Notes under the pieces: generated by a model
Told to the model about the DNA's origin: nothing
Seen by the model: only the letters and a program-made list of their open reading frames with translations
Database searches by the model: none
Position numbers and translations under genes: made by a program
DNA from: Desulfosporosinus sp. FKB
Lineage (GTDB): Bacteria > Bacillota > Desulfitobacteriia > Desulfitobacteriales > Desulfitobacteriaceae
Direction of reading: 5' to 3'
Length of the DNA: 64,000 nt
NCBI RefSeq assembly: GCF_002196705.1
Contig: NZ_NADJ01000013.1
Span: forward strand, 85,622 to 149,621
Shown: piece by piece, positions 32,769 to 42,530 of the stretch
How positions within the stretch are numbered: position 1 is the first letter of the stretch
How the letters are laid out: every line of letters starts with the position of its first letter

Positions 32769-32958
32769 TTGACTTCTCCCTGTTTTCAGCTATAATAAAG
32801 GTATAATCACCTAATCAAAAAGATTCAGTTTCTAAATGAGCTTATTGGTCGCATGCTAGGTAAAGTTTCGATTCATCGAAAGTTTAGGCATTGCAATTAG
32901 TTAAGGTCAATGCTGAATTTCGGGAATTGAAGCCACCTAGAAGGGTGGTTTTTGTGTT
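32769..32958 (+). ncRNA. Candidate free-standing small RNA
   Basis: A near-ideal promoter (TTGACT 32769-32774, 16-base spacer, TATAAT 32791-32796) is followed about 140 bases later by an intrinsic terminator (CCACC 32933-32937 / GGTGG 32944-32948, then TTTTT). Between them there is no open frame with a ribosome site, but there are small stems such as TTTCGA/TCGAAA at 32868-32883. A transcript of about 150 nt would start near 32803. No known RNA family recognised. Confidence 0.55.
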
Positions 32959-33447
32959 TAAGAAGAAAGTTTTCCCGCAAAGTTCCTACAATTTAGAAGT
33001 ATGTATTTGGTGGTTGAAGTAAGCTGTTAGTTAATTAAAGTAAGTGATTAGTGGTTGATTTTGTGTACCTGTAATCCTTTAGTCGACACGTATTAAAGCT
33101 GAATTTGCCTTTCGTAGGGAGATGATTTAGAACCTGAATTTTGACCTTAGTAATTGCGTTCATGATCTCAGATAGTTCTTCAATAACCAAAGAAATAGTG
33201 GAGGATTTGTCCAGATTAGTTTCATTTACCATAATCTAGTTTTTGGCCGGTATAAGTTTTGTTAGGTCAAGCGCGATTCCCTTACTAGACTAAATACCCA
33301 TTTGCTGTTTATGTTTTATAGTTATAAGGTGCGCGATCCCAAACCTGTAATTCTCTGGTTGAACAACTTAGTAACGTAACTTTAATGAATATTAATCTTG
33401 AGCCGTGTATCCATTAGTTCACGAGGAACTTTGCGGGATTATAGTAA
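32959..33447. other. Intergenic region
   Basis: A 65-codon minus-strand frame (33232-33035, MVNETNLDKSSTISLVIEEL...) is protein-like but has no ribosome site, so it is not called. Otherwise nothing recognised. Confidence 0.35.
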
Positions 33448-33482
33448 AGGCCACTCATTATGAGTGGCCTGTTTCTATTTTT
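33448..33482 (+). terminator. Hairpin terminator
   Basis: AGGCCACTC (33448-33456) pairs with GAGTGGCCT (33462-33470), followed by GTTTCTATTTTT. Confidence 0.7.
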
Positions 33483-33551
33483 ATAGATACAAAATGATTT
33501 TACCTCAATTTTCGTCTAGAGGAGGGTTAAACCCTTGGTAAAGCAGCTTGT

Positions 33552-35068
33552 TTAGGGTAAGAAACATGGACAGGGTACGCTAAATAATATAAACAAATTA
33601 GCTGTCTCAGTGGTTACATGGTACTTGTTGTTGCTAACCGGAATAGCATTTAGGACGATGACTTGTTTTGGTTTGGCACTGTGCTCTAAAAAATCCTTTA
33701 CATAGGTTATTCCGAAGAGTTTGCTCACCTTACAATATTTGATGGCGTTGAGTACGTCATCAATTCCATATTTATCGCATAATGTTTGCAGCAACCGGAA
33801 CTGGTCACGGGCATAGCGTGCCTTTTCTGTTCGAATTGTCTGCAGAAAATCGGTTGCCTTGAATAATAACAGCTCATCAACAGTAGTTTGAGCTTTATCC
33901 ATCGAGTCTGTAATATCTCTGGAATGACTGGTGCTCTTAATTAATTGACCTCTGCCGGTTGAGATTGGATGTTCACAGATAAATTCGCTGAATACGGTCA
34001 TAATCGTCAATTTTTCATTCTTCGCTTCAATGCTGACCTCTTTTTGGCAGTTGTATGTACCAAGAGGTAAAGAGTACCGATTGCTGTCGTAGACGATCGT
34101 GTTATCTTTCCGAACGTTTCTGTAGATGGATACATCACCGTTTGATCGGATGTCCAGCATGGGTCTAAGGTGTTCACGTTCATCTTCAAACACCTTGGAT
34201 GGTATCTTTTTAGTTGTGCCGTGAACTTTCGCATTACCGGTTCTATCCAACCATTTTAGGAACGAACTGTTGAGAACTTCCTCATCAGCAAAAAGTCTGT
34301 TTTCGAGGAAATTATACTTGATGAATTTAACCACATTCTCGATCTTACCTTTGCTTTCCGGATCAGCTGCGCGGAAGAGGTATACTTTTAAATTGCATTC
34401 TTGCCGGAACTTCTCAAACTCAAAGGTATGAATAATATCTCCATAGTTTTCTGAAACGCTGACGATACTATCCTGATCAAATACCATTTCATGCGGCATC
34501 CCACCTATATATCTAAAGCACTCATGACAGCTTGAAACCAAATCGCTTGTTGTGAATGGCCGAGTTTAAAAGAATGCCCATTTGTAACGTGCATGAGCGA
34601 GTACAAAGGCTGCAAAGCGAATCTTTACACGCTGTCCATCAATGGATTGTATCCACTTTTCACCAAAGTCCACCTGTAACTGCTGCCCCATGGGGAGCTC
34701 TTCTACAGCCTCATAATCCCTGGGATGATTGGATTTTTTAAGATTATATTCCTCTCGTAACCCTTTGACATAACGACTGACAGTTCGTTCCTTGATATCC
34801 TCTTTGTAATGCTCCTTGAGCCAATCGCATACTTGGGCGGCTGTCATTGTTGGATATTGTTTCAACCAACTAATGATAATTTCCTCATATTTTGAAAGTA
34901 GCAATTCTCGTTAATGCTATGCAGTTGTTTGGCAAATTCATCCGCTGTCATGTTCCAATATCGTGTTACGGTTTCCCGATTTATGTTCAGCTGCTTGGCA
35001 GCCCGAGACCGAGTGAATCCAATCTCTTTAAGTTGCTGTATCTGTTTATACATCTTAAATCCTTTCAT
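33552..35068 (-). pseudogene. IS21-family transposase IstA, degenerate
   Basis: Three consecutive minus-strand pieces make one IstA. 35068-34862: HTH (MYKQIQQLKEIGFTRSRAAK, LNINRETVTRYW). A frameshift near 34905 leads to 34904-34566: KYEEIIISWLKQYPTMTAAQ ... QLQVDFGEKW (first catalytic Asp). An in-frame TAA at 34568-34566 (after YKWAFF) precedes 34541-33552: HECFRYIGG ... MVFDQDSI (second Asp), DPESKGKIENVVKFIKYNFL (catalytic Glu), then the C-terminal domain. The helper ATPase IstB, normally directly downstream, is missing. Confidence 0.9.
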
Positions 35069-35137
35069 TCTAACAGCTCCTGACCTCTTTGCTAGCCCCT
35101 ATTCTAACAAAGTCCGATCACTGTAATTGATTTTAAG

Positions 35138-35222
35138 TTGTATGGTTATTGGCAAAAAGTTGTATGGTTTGTGACAGAAAGTTGTATGCTTTCATTGGCG
35201 TAAATGTGTATGGTTTAGTTTA
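35138..35222 (-). repeat. IS21 end with repeated AGTTGTATGGTT sites
   Basis: AGTTGTATGGTT, AGTTGTATGGTT, AGTTGTATGCTT and AATGTGTATGGTT are spaced at about 20-25 bases upstream of istA. Multiple short transposase-binding repeats at the ends are typical of IS21 elements; this is the istA-proximal terminus. Confidence 0.7.
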
Positions 35223-35370
35223 CCACTCACAGTAGCGTTGCTGAACGATTTGACGTATTAAATCCCTTTCGCAGGGAATTTCAGCAAGTATTATGTATAT
35301 CTATCCGGTTTATAATATAGACAGCTGGATTGATATTAATGGATGAAATTTCATAGCATTTTCCTCTAAC

Positions 35371-35393
35371 CCCTCTCTGAGGGTTTTTTTTAT
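35371..35393 (+). terminator. Intrinsic terminator
   Basis: CCCTC, loop TCT, GAGGG, then eight Ts with one A. Confidence 0.7.
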
Positions 35394-35400
35394 TTTAAAA

Positions 35401-35520
35401 GTAATTTAAAGGCCGACCTTGCAAAGCCAGCTCAAAGCGGGATCCCGCGACCTCCCCGGCAGCTTCCGGTTCGTCGTTTTCGGCCTGGTCCCTTAGGCCA
35501 TAGTCGGGCGGGGTTATTTT
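35401..35520. other. GC-rich island of unknown origin
   Basis: About 110 bases markedly richer in GC than their surroundings, with GCGGGATCCCGC at about 35437 (self-complementary), GGCCT/AGGCC (about 35484-35503) and GTCGGGCGGGG, then a T run. It has stop codons in all frames. It looks like a structured RNA fragment or a scrap of foreign DNA; not identified. Rest of 35069-35865 holds the IS21 end, a terminator and a repeat copy. Confidence 0.4.
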
Positions 35521-35574
35521 TTACCTTGAACCTTAAAAAAAAGCCTATCCTTCTGCATTATCTGAAAAGAAACC

Positions 35575-35690
35575 AAACAGGTAATGCCGAGGGATGCCCT
35601 TACCTATCGGATAACCAAAGGCGCTACCCCTAACCGAACGAGAAAGCTGGAGGCTGAGGGATGCGTCACATCGAGTCTTGCGTGGTGCAT
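35575..35690 (+). repeat. Cassette-type intergenic repeat, copy 14
   Basis: AAACAGGTAATGCCGAGGGA, TGCCCTTACCTATCGG, CCAAAGGCGCTACC, ACCGAACGAGAAAGCTGGAG, and then GAGTCTTGCGTGGTG as in copy 1. Upstream of the alpha/beta hydrolase gene. Confidence 0.7.
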
Positions 35691-35865
35691 GGTAACGTGT
35701 AATGCGAAGCGTAGACAGGAAGATATAGTAGGCCGGAATAAAGTGAATTGGATAATTACTACTCCCGAGAACGTTTGGGACGTGGGAATTTAGGATAAAC
35801 TTTATTCTCGTTGGATAATGTAGGATAGAATGCTAATGGGTTTCAAATAGTTAGGGGACTACAAA

Positions 35866-36567
35866 ATGCCAACAATACAAGTTAATGATATAAATATGTA
35901 TTATGAGTTCCACGGTGAGGGCGAACAACTCGTACTCATAGCCGGTTTAGGAACTGATCTTACTGTATATGAACCAACTATTAATCGACTTTCGGAAAGA
36001 TTAAAAGTTTTAGCATTCGATAACCGTGGTGTCGGAAGAACTGATAAACCGGATATACCATATAAAATTGAGATAATGGCAGACGATACGGCGGAACTTA
36101 TGAATGGGGTTGGCATAAATAAAGCGCATATTTTTGGCATTTCCATGGGTGGACGCATAGCCATGGCACTGGCATTACAGCATCTCGATAAAGTAAATAG
36201 CCTTATACTGGCTTCAACATCAGCAACAGTAAAGATTGGATCATCACTCCGTCCTGGATGGTTGAAACTTGCGTCCAGGTTCGGTTCAATAATCAAGAAA
36301 AACCCGCAACCCAAGTATGCTTTTGAGAGACAGCTAGAGGCATCACGCGGTTATGACTGTAGTGACCAACTAAATCAGATAAAAGTACCAACATTGATCT
36401 TGCATGGGGAGAAAGATAAAATTGCTCCTTTTGCCCTTGCAGAAGAAATGCATTCAGAAATAAAAGGCTCGAAAATAACTAAATTTAAGGGTGGTCACTA
36501 CTTTTTCATGCTTGAAAATAAAAAATTCACAGATAGCGTAATAGAGTTTTTGGATAGCATTGATTGA
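35866..36567 (+). CDS. Alpha/beta-fold hydrolase
   Basis: 233 residues, compact alpha/beta hydrolase. Oxyanion region IAGLGTDLTVYE, DNRGVGRTDKP, nucleophile elbow GISMGG (Ser), acid in LILHGEKDKIAP (Asp) and base in KGGHYFF (His). Cap domain is short. Likely a carboxylesterase or similar; substrate unknown. ATG with AGGGGACT upstream. Single-gene unit directly after a repeat copy. Confidence 0.88.
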   Translation: MPTIQVNDINMYYEFHGEGEQLVLIAGLGTDLTVYEPTINRLSERLKVLAFDNRGVGRTDKPDIPYKIEIMADDTAELMNGVGINKAHIFGISMGGRIAMALALQHLDKVNSLILASTSATVKIGSSLRPGWLKLASRFGSIIKKNPQPKYAFERQLEASRGYDCSDQLNQIKVPTLILHGEKDKIAPFALAEEMHSEIKGSKITKFKGGHYFFMLENKKFTDSVIEFLDSID

Positions 36568-36728
36568 TAAATGTCCCCATTCGAACATAGGTCTGAACAT
36601 TCTTCTGCTTTAGTGGCTAATTCCAGGACACCAAGCATGGATGGTTCAAACAACTACCGTAGGGTTGATGGACGATGGGATGTGATGGCAACCCATAAGC
36701 ATAAAGACAGTAAAAATGAGGGAATACC

Positions 36729-36938
36729 ATGGCAAAAAGAAAATGGTCATTTGAAGAAGTAAATGAGTATCGAAGAGAGCATAACCAATATTTCCTCTAT
36801 TATAACGACGATGATGCTAACTTTCTTGTTCCAAAAGCGAATGGACTGGGACGGACAAACAACTGGGCACACCCAGCCTCATGGATAATAATTTTGGCAG
36901 TTATAATGTTAATGGTTTATCATGCATTCTTTAAATAA
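36729..36938 (+). CDS. Small membrane protein with DUF5808-like motif (69 aa)
   Basis: ATG at 36729 with GAGGGAAT upstream. The segment YYNDDDANFLVPKANGLGRT then NNWAHPASW resembles DUF5808 (NxxDxxxFVPKxxGxGxTxN), followed by one transmembrane helix (WIIILAVIMLMVYHAFF). DUF5808 occurs in membrane proteins of Firmicutes with unknown role. Confidence 0.6.
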   Translation: MAKRKWSFEEVNEYRREHNQYFLYYNDDDANFLVPKANGLGRTNNWAHPASWIIILAVIMLMVYHAFFK

Positions 36939-36989
36939 GTATAATGACTCCAGTCAACTATCTAGGTAAGCAAGCGTAATACTTATCGA

Positions 36990-37110
36990 ATCACCCCCAC
37001 ACCACTGTTGCCACCCTTGCCAAGTCCAAGAAGCCGCCTCGTGTGAAGGTTGGCTGGTCATCGAGGTATCGAGTCTCCAAATGAGGCTTTGGATTGAGGG
37101 GTTAATGGGT
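36990..37110 (+). repeat. Cassette-type intergenic repeat, diverged copy 15
   Basis: CACCACTGTTGCCACCCTTG, CCAAGTCCAAGAAGCCGCCT, GGTTGGCTGGTCATCGAGGT and ATCGAGTC. It matches copy 1 (CCTTGCTAAGTTCAAGAAAC) and copy 16 in the left half. Confidence 0.55.
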
Positions 37111-37155
37111 ATGTTGAAAATGCTAGATTGTGGAGATTGTTTCTGATTTTGTGGA

Positions 37156-37593
37156 TCATTCAGCTTTCCTTAGCCATACATTGGGTTTGACGCTAGAACC
37201 GACAAAGAAGTGATGATTCCTTATCACAAGTTTAAGTGCTTGGCGGGTTACTTTCTCATTTTGTTGAATAATTTCTATGGAGTTTCCCGTTACTTTTGTT
37301 ACAATCGCTACATGCCCGTAAAGGCCGTTAGTAAAAACTAATATGTCGTCCGGTTTTGGCCCCATATTTCCACCGTTTCTATATTGGATTAAGCCTCTTT
37401 GTTCATTTAGGCAACCTTGAGACACAGAAGGGTTATAAAAATCTTTAGCGTTACCAAAACCATCTGGCATTTTAACGTGTTTTACGTCATAGTAAAATCG
37501 CTTCACAAATTCAACACATTGCCATTTAAGACCGTAATAATAACCATCAGGGCTAAAATTCTCACCGTGACTTACGGTGTAGGCAATGAACAT
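37156..37593 (-). pseudogene. CHAP-domain amidase, 5' truncated
   Basis: 145 codons ending with the complete CHAP catalytic core: YYGLKWQCVEFVKRFYY (nucleophile Cys), KPDDILVFTNGLYGHVAIVT (His) and IIQQNE. Relatives carry an N-terminal stretch before SPDGYYYGL that is absent here; the DNA switches at about 37585 to a methyltransferase gene on the other strand. The ATG at 37593 lies in foreign sequence and has no ribosome site. The enzyme would cleave peptidoglycan or glutathionylspermidine-type amides. Confidence 0.75.
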
Positions 37594-38049
37594 ATTTTAG
37601 ATGTAGGGTGTGGTAGGGGTCTGTACCTGATTGGAGCTGCTAAACGGTTAGTTACAGGGAAAATCATAGGCATTGATATATGGCAAGGCGAAGACCTTTC
37701 TGGCAATCATATGGAAAATACAATTAATAATGCCATCGTTGAAGGTGTTAGGGATAAAATAGAAATCGAAACAGCGGATATGAGAAAGATGCCTTTTACT
37801 AGCGAAAACTTTGATATGGTGTTATCTAGCTTTGCTATACATAATATTTATGAAACATTGGAGCGAAAAAAGGCTTTACTGGAAATTGCCAGAGTTTTAA
37901 AAGTGGGCGGTAAACTGTGCATAATCGATATGCGGTACTCTGATGAATATACACGGGTTTTTGAAGAAAACGGCATTTGCGAAATCAAAAGGTTTAGAAC
38001 AAGTTTAATTTTCCCAATTGCAACGGTGATTATTGGTACAAAATGCTGA
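37586..38049 (+). pseudogene. Class I SAM-dependent methyltransferase, 5' truncated
   Basis: The frame enters the protein at NEHILDVGCGRGLYLIGAAK (motif I, SAM binding) and continues through GKIIGIDIWQGED, ETADMRKMPFTSENFDMVLS (motif IV), ARVLKVGGKLCIIDM to the stop at 38049. The preceding 55 codons of the open frame are antisense CHAP sequence, so the natural N-terminus is lost. Substrate unknown. Confidence 0.75.
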
Positions 38050-38168
38050 AGTGCTACGAGTTAATTCTTAAAGCCGTAATCTAAGTCCTCTATGCTGTGA
38101 ACGTTTGATTGAGGTAAAAGAACCCTATAGATAATGCTACATGATTGGTTATCGTGAAAGGAGTATCT

Positions 38169-38557
38169 TTGAAGAGTACGTTACGGGTTAAAGAAGCCTG
38201 TGTTATGTAGTAGACCAACTCGGAAAGTTGGGTTTTGTAACGGTCAAAAAGATGTTTGGAGGAGCGAGTATTTACTATGAGGGTTTGATTTTTGGAATCC
38301 TAGCCGATGACATTCTTTATTTTAAAGTCGATGACTTTAATAAGTCAGATTATATAATGGCAGGAATGAAACCATTCAAACCATTTGATGACAAGCCCAT
38401 GTTAATGCCATATTATGAGGTTCCTGTTGATATTTTGGAAAACAGAGAACAGTTAGCGGAATGGGCTATGAAATCTCTAATGGTGTCTAGAAATAATCCC
38501 CCAAATTTCAAAAAGAGAAAAGTTGCAAAAGAGAAGGAATGGTGCAGCCTTGATTGA
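38169..38557 (+). pseudogene. TfoX N-terminal-domain protein, frameshifted near the start
   Basis: TTG 38169 after AAAGGAG opens a frame (LKSTLRVKEACVM-stop) that ends after a few codons, while a different frame from about 38200 reads YVVDQLGKLGFVTVKKMFGG, ASIYYEGLIFGILADDILYF ... FKPFDDKPMLMPYYEVP to 38557. The second part is the TfoX/Sxy N-terminal domain, complete from its second helix on. One base change near 38198 would restore the gene. Such stand-alone domains are of unknown function; the TTG at 38228 is an unlikely start. Confidence 0.65.
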
Positions 38558-39356
38558 TGCCCAAAATATGTTGACCTAATCTATCGGGCAAAAACTGAGA
38601 TGCTTTGATAGGTCAATTATTAATTATTTTACGGCAGGTTTTATTACGTATCACTCCTATATAGACACTGAAACTGCGTCTTTCAACAATCGGAAATAAT
38701 TTGCAGCTTTTTATTTAATCGAGGTGGGGGGTTATGGGATACAATGTTGCGGATATAATTGAGCTTTGAGTTATGAAGAATGGTTGATTAGGACCAAGCA
38801 TCTCTAAATCCTTCAGAAGTGGGTTAATGGATGGAAACTCCATTTTGATGATATGGAGCTTTATATAAAGTCTTTAAATTCAGACGCTCTAGTTCGGCAA
38901 TCTTTTCAAAAATACTATGCCATAATTTCATTGTAACTTTCCATATTGGCATAGATTTTGAGCTTATTTTGCTAACTCTCATCAATAAAGGTGGGAGCTT
39001 TTTTTATAAAAAAGCCTTTAGCATAAACTTAGAAAGAGATTATTTGATAGATCAATTATCAAATATAATTAAATCCTTAATCTTAGTCATAACTATAGGT
39101 TCCTCTATTTGTTCCGCTTACATCGGTAAATGAGGCGATATTTTAAGTAGTATATGGTTAAAAATGGTATTTGGTTTATAATTGAATTGTGTATACCGAT
39201 AGCCCTTGCTGGGAAATATTTGCACAGCTTTAAGTGAAATTATAGTATAGATTTTGAAAAAGATAAGTTTCCGTATGTATAAGGCCCTCATCATTTCATT
39301 AGATGAGGGCCTTACCTTTGTGCTATGAACCCTATATTTTTTTCAGCGATTCCTAT
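38558..39356. other. 800-bp gene-free stretch
   Basis: AT-rich, stops in all frames. GCTAACTCTC...GGGAGC before a seven-T run near 38968-39007 could be a weak terminator; a perfect 12-bp stem AAGGCCCTCATC / GATGAGGGCCTT at 39281-39313 is a strong hairpin serving the minus-strand gene at 39539 or readthrough from the left. Confidence 0.45.
39281..39315. terminator. Strong hairpin (bidirectional terminator-like)
   Basis: AAGGCCCTCATC (39281-39292) and GATGAGGGCCTT (39302-39313) pair perfectly around ATTTCATTA. No long T run on either side. Confidence 0.55.
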
Positions 39357-39539
39357 CTATAGAGCCTTGACATCTAGATAATAACAATTCTTTTTACAAG
39401 CTGGGCACATGAAGCTTTCTGTTTTTTTAGGCATGTATCCAAATCTGAAACTTTCAAAAGCCGTTGTCATTGTCAAAGCTAGCGTAGCCCACTGATCTGT
39501 TTTACTTACTTCCCTGCAATAGGGGCATTTGATATACAT
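39357..39539 (-). CDS. Small zinc-ribbon protein (60 aa)
   Basis: ATG at 39539, or TTG at 39563 with the GGAGG falling inside it; the ATG with GGAGG 14 bases away is preferred. CPYC near residue 5 and CPAC near residue 45 form the two knuckles of a zinc ribbon, with a hydrophobic ALTMTTAFESFRFGYM between them. Function unknown. Confidence 0.55.
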   Translation of the reverse strand: MYIKCPYCREVSKTDQWATLALTMTTAFESFRFGYMPKKTESFMCPACKKNCYYLDVKAL

Positions 39540-40088
39540 AATATCTAATTCATCCTCCAACAAATATTACCTTCTTTCAACAGTCTTGTGGCGATTAAAA
39601 TGATTTGCACATTTCTTAAAGTATTCTAAAAGGCGGCTTTGTATTACATTATCAAATTAAGAAATAAAGGAACAAAAAGAAGGGTTAAATTGAACCTTTA
39701 GAGCTTCATTAGGGTTTAGGCGCAGTGAGTGCATACCAATAACATTATTATCTTCTTCGATCAGGTATTATAATTCTTTTAGTCCAAGCGAAAGAGAGGT
39801 ATCTGAATAAAGTCATTTAAATTATTTGTTGAAAAGATTTGAATATAAGATTATATCTATCTTTCGTAATTCGAATAATTAATTATTAAAATGTTACAAA
39901 TATGCATATATTTCTTTGGCATTTGATTTTAAATAATTTCAAAACTAATTTTATTGAAGAAGTGATTAAATTAAAAATATCAAATTTAAGATATAACTCC
40001 GTCGACTTTGAATGGTTTAGTTTTGCCAATCTTGTCCGGAAATTATTAGCATAGTTTCAGTAAATAAGAGAGGAGCGCCTATCAAATT
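39540..40088. other. Upstream region of glgC
   Basis: About 550 AT-rich bases with no supported gene. The promoter of the glgCD operon should lie here; no confident -35/-10 pair or riboswitch was identified. The ribosome site GAGAGGAG stands at 40070. Confidence 0.4.
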
Positions 40089-41279
40089 ATGTTTGAGCAA
40101 GAATGTATTGCCATGCTTTTAGCAGGAGGACAAGGTAGTCGATTAGGGCCGCTTACAAATAACATTGCCAAACCAGCGATTTCTTTTTGCGGTAATTATC
40201 GGATCATTGATTTTTGTTTAAGTAATTGCGCAAACTCAAAAATTAATATCGTGGGGGTACTTACGCAATATAAGCCGTTTCTACTTAGTTCGTATATCGG
40301 TATTGGTTCAGCATGGGATTTTGACTATGTCGGAGGTGTGCACATATTACCTCCTCATCTTGGATCGACTGAAGGAAGTTGGTATAGAGGGACTGCAGAT
40401 GCTGTATACCAAAATATTGATTTCATTGACTTTTTCAAACCAAGCTTTGTATTAATTATTTCGGGTGACCATATTTATCAAGCAGATTATAATAAAATGA
40501 TTGACTTTCATAGAAGAAACAAAGCTCAGCTCACCATATCAGTGACTGAGGTTCCATGGCAGGAAGCTTCTCGTTTTGGAGTCGTGACTTTGGATGTAGA
40601 TCAGAGAATTAGAGATTTCGCAGAGAAACCTGCCTATCCTAACAGTAATTTAGCCTCGATGGGAGTTTATATCTTTGATTGGCCATTGCTTAAACAGGCA
40701 TTAATGGAAGATGAGGAGGATCTGCAATCTAATCATGATTTTGGTAAAGACATAATTCCCAAGCTATTGCAACAAAAGAATCGTGTATATGCTTATAAAT
40801 TTCGCGGTTATTGGAGAGATGTAGGGATTATCGAAAGCTATTACCATGCGAATTTTGATTATTTTAGTAGTTTAAATTACTCTCGGATGACCAACCAAGA
40901 TAGGCGAATATTTTCTAACTTAGAGGATTTGCCATCTCAGTATGTAGGATCATCGGCTTTAATTGAGAATAGCCTCATCTGTAACGGTTGTACTGTACTT
41001 GGGTCAGTGTACCATTCCATTTTAGGCCTAGGTGTATATATTGGAAAAGGAGTAGAAGTTCGAGATTCCATAATATTGCCTCACTCGAAAATAAATGATC
41101 ATTCGGTAATTCGCAAAGTAGTTACTGGTGAAAATGTTGAAATCGAGAGTCACAGTGTTATTGGTGCGACAAAAAACGAACCTTTAAAACAAGAAGGAAT
41201 TACTGTAATAGAGGATCAAACTGTACTCAAGGAAGGTTCCAAAATTGAAGCAGGCGAGAATGTTTATAGAGTTCGTTAA
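40089..41279 (+). CDS. glgC: Glucose-1-phosphate adenylyltransferase catalytic subunit
   Basis: 396 residues. Nucleotidyltransferase motifs: [61 protein letters not shown], then a C-terminal left-handed beta-helix. It makes ADP-glucose from glucose-1-phosphate and ATP, the first step of glycogen synthesis; clostridia and bacilli use a GlgC-GlgD heterotetramer. Followed by glgD after 26 bases. No glycogen synthase or branching enzyme gene nearby. Confidence 0.95.
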   Translation: MFEQECIAMLLAGGQGSRLGPLTNNIAKPAISFCGNYRIIDFCLSNCANSKINIVGVLTQYKPFLLSSYIGIGSAWDFDYVGGVHILPPHLGSTEGSWYRGTADAVYQNIDFIDFFKPSFVLIISGDHIYQADYNKMIDFHRRNKAQLTISVTEVPWQEASRFGVVTLDVDQRIRDFAEKPAYPNSNLASMGVYIFDWPLLKQALMEDEEDLQSNHDFGKDIIPKLLQQKNRVYAYKFRGYWRDVGIIESYYHANFDYFSSLNYSRMTNQDRRIFSNLEDLPSQYVGSSALIENSLICNGCTVLGSVYHSILGLGVYIGKGVEVRDSIILPHSKINDHSVIRKVVTGENVEIESHSVIGATKNEPLKQEGITVIEDQTVLKEGSKIEAGENVYRVR

Positions 41280-41305
41280 GTGGCTTACCTAAAGGAGGAA
41301 GACAC

Positions 41306-42415
41306 ATGTGCGAGGCGATTGGAATTTTATTTGGCAACAGCCGCATTGATGGTTTACAAGGGTTAGCTGAGAAGAGACCTATCGAAGCATTGCCTTTTGG
41401 AAGGTACAGACTGCTTGATTTTGCCTTATCAAGTATGGTCAACTCTGGGATACGAACCATAGGTTTAATTACTCCCTATCACAATAGGACAATGCTTTCC
41501 CATATAGGTGCCGGCAAAGCTTGGTTCTTGGAAAGGAAAGCCGGTGGACTGTTTATTTTACCAGAGACAATATACGGTCTAGTAGGGCGCAAAGAGCAGT
41601 TTTTCCTTAAGGACCTTGCTTTAAATATAGAATATTTACAAAGAGATCAAGCAGAAAATGTGGTAATTAGTAGTTGTAATCAAGTATTTAATATTAATTA
41701 CCATGAGGTTTTAGATTATCACGAAGATAAGAACGCTGATATAACGCTAGTTTATAAGAAATTTGACACCCCTAACAGAAAAAATTCACAGACTCACCTT
41801 ATTATGGACGAAAAGCAACGAGTCATAAATTTTAACGATTATGATGAACTGGAAAATTCACCGTTGAATTTTATCAATATGTTAATTATCAGACGTCAGA
41901 TATTGCTAGATATAATTAATGAATATCAAGAGCAGGAAGGATTTGATTTGCTTGATGCAATTACAATTAAACTAAAATCATTAAAAATTTATGGGTACTC
42001 ATTCCAGGGCTATATTGGTATAATTCAATCCGTTCAAGATTATTATCAATGTAGCATGGATATACTCGATACTAAAATACGAGAAAAATTGTTTTTGGGA
42101 TTGGATCGAATTCATACAAAGCTCTTAGACAATCCTCCTACCTGCCATGGAGAGCATGCAAAAGTTAGGAATTCCTTGATTGCAAGTGGTTGTATGATAG
42201 AAGGTAAGGTGGAGAATTCCGTCATATCACGGGGTGTTATTATTGAACCGGAAGCTCAGGTTATAAATTGCATCATAATGTCAAAGTGTTGGATAAGGGC
42301 TCAAACCATTCTTAATCACGTTATTTTAGATAAATTAGTCGAGGTTGGTGAAGGAAGAGTTTTACAAGGAAATAGCGAAAACCCTATGGTAGTGTTAAAA
42401 AGGGCTAAGATTTAA
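41306..42415 (+). CDS. glgD: Glucose-1-phosphate adenylyltransferase, GlgD subunit
   Basis: 369 residues, ATG after AAAGGAGG. Homologous to GlgC but with the degenerate nucleotide loop typical of GlgD (LFGNSRIDGLQGLAEKRPIE) and the conserved ALPFGRYRLLDFALSSMVNS; ends in a beta-helix domain. GlgD is the non-catalytic, activity-raising subunit. In operon with glgC. Confidence 0.95.
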   Translation: MCEAIGILFGNSRIDGLQGLAEKRPIEALPFGRYRLLDFALSSMVNSGIRTIGLITPYHNRTMLSHIGAGKAWFLERKAGGLFILPETIYGLVGRKEQFFLKDLALNIEYLQRDQAENVVISSCNQVFNINYHEVLDYHEDKNADITLVYKKFDTPNRKNSQTHLIMDEKQRVINFNDYDELENSPLNFINMLIIRRQILLDIINEYQEQEGFDLLDAITIKLKSLKIYGYSFQGYIGIIQSVQDYYQCSMDILDTKIREKLFLGLDRIHTKLLDNPPTCHGEHAKVRNSLIASGCMIEGKVENSVISRGVIIEPEAQVINCIIMSKCWIRAQTILNHVILDKLVEVGEGRVLQGNSENPMVVLKRAKI

Positions 42416-42482
42416 ACAAGTATATATAAATGAAAATTATTTTGCGTTATAGGCAATTACATAAAAAGGGTTACTAAATCAC

Positions 42483-42530
42483 AAAGGGATGTATCTGAAA
42501 ATCACTTCATTCAGAACATCCCTTTAAAAA
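42483..42530. terminator. Bidirectional terminator
   Basis: AAAGGGATGT (42483-42492) pairs with ACATCCCTTT (42516-42525), with an inner CTGAA/TTCAG stem. Serves glgD on one strand and the secreted-protein gene on the other. Confidence 0.75.

Noticed and set aside
33035-33232. 65-codon minus-strand protein MVNETNLDKSS...
   Set aside because: Amino-acid composition is plausible but there is no ribosome site, no terminator and no recognised family; left uncalled.
35584-35793. 69-codon plus-strand frame
   Set aside because: It is built almost entirely from repeat copy 14 and its flank and has no ribosome site.
36571-36762. 63-codon frame between the hydrolase and the DUF5808-like gene
   Set aside because: Overlaps the start of the better-supported gene at 36729 and has no ribosome site or domain.
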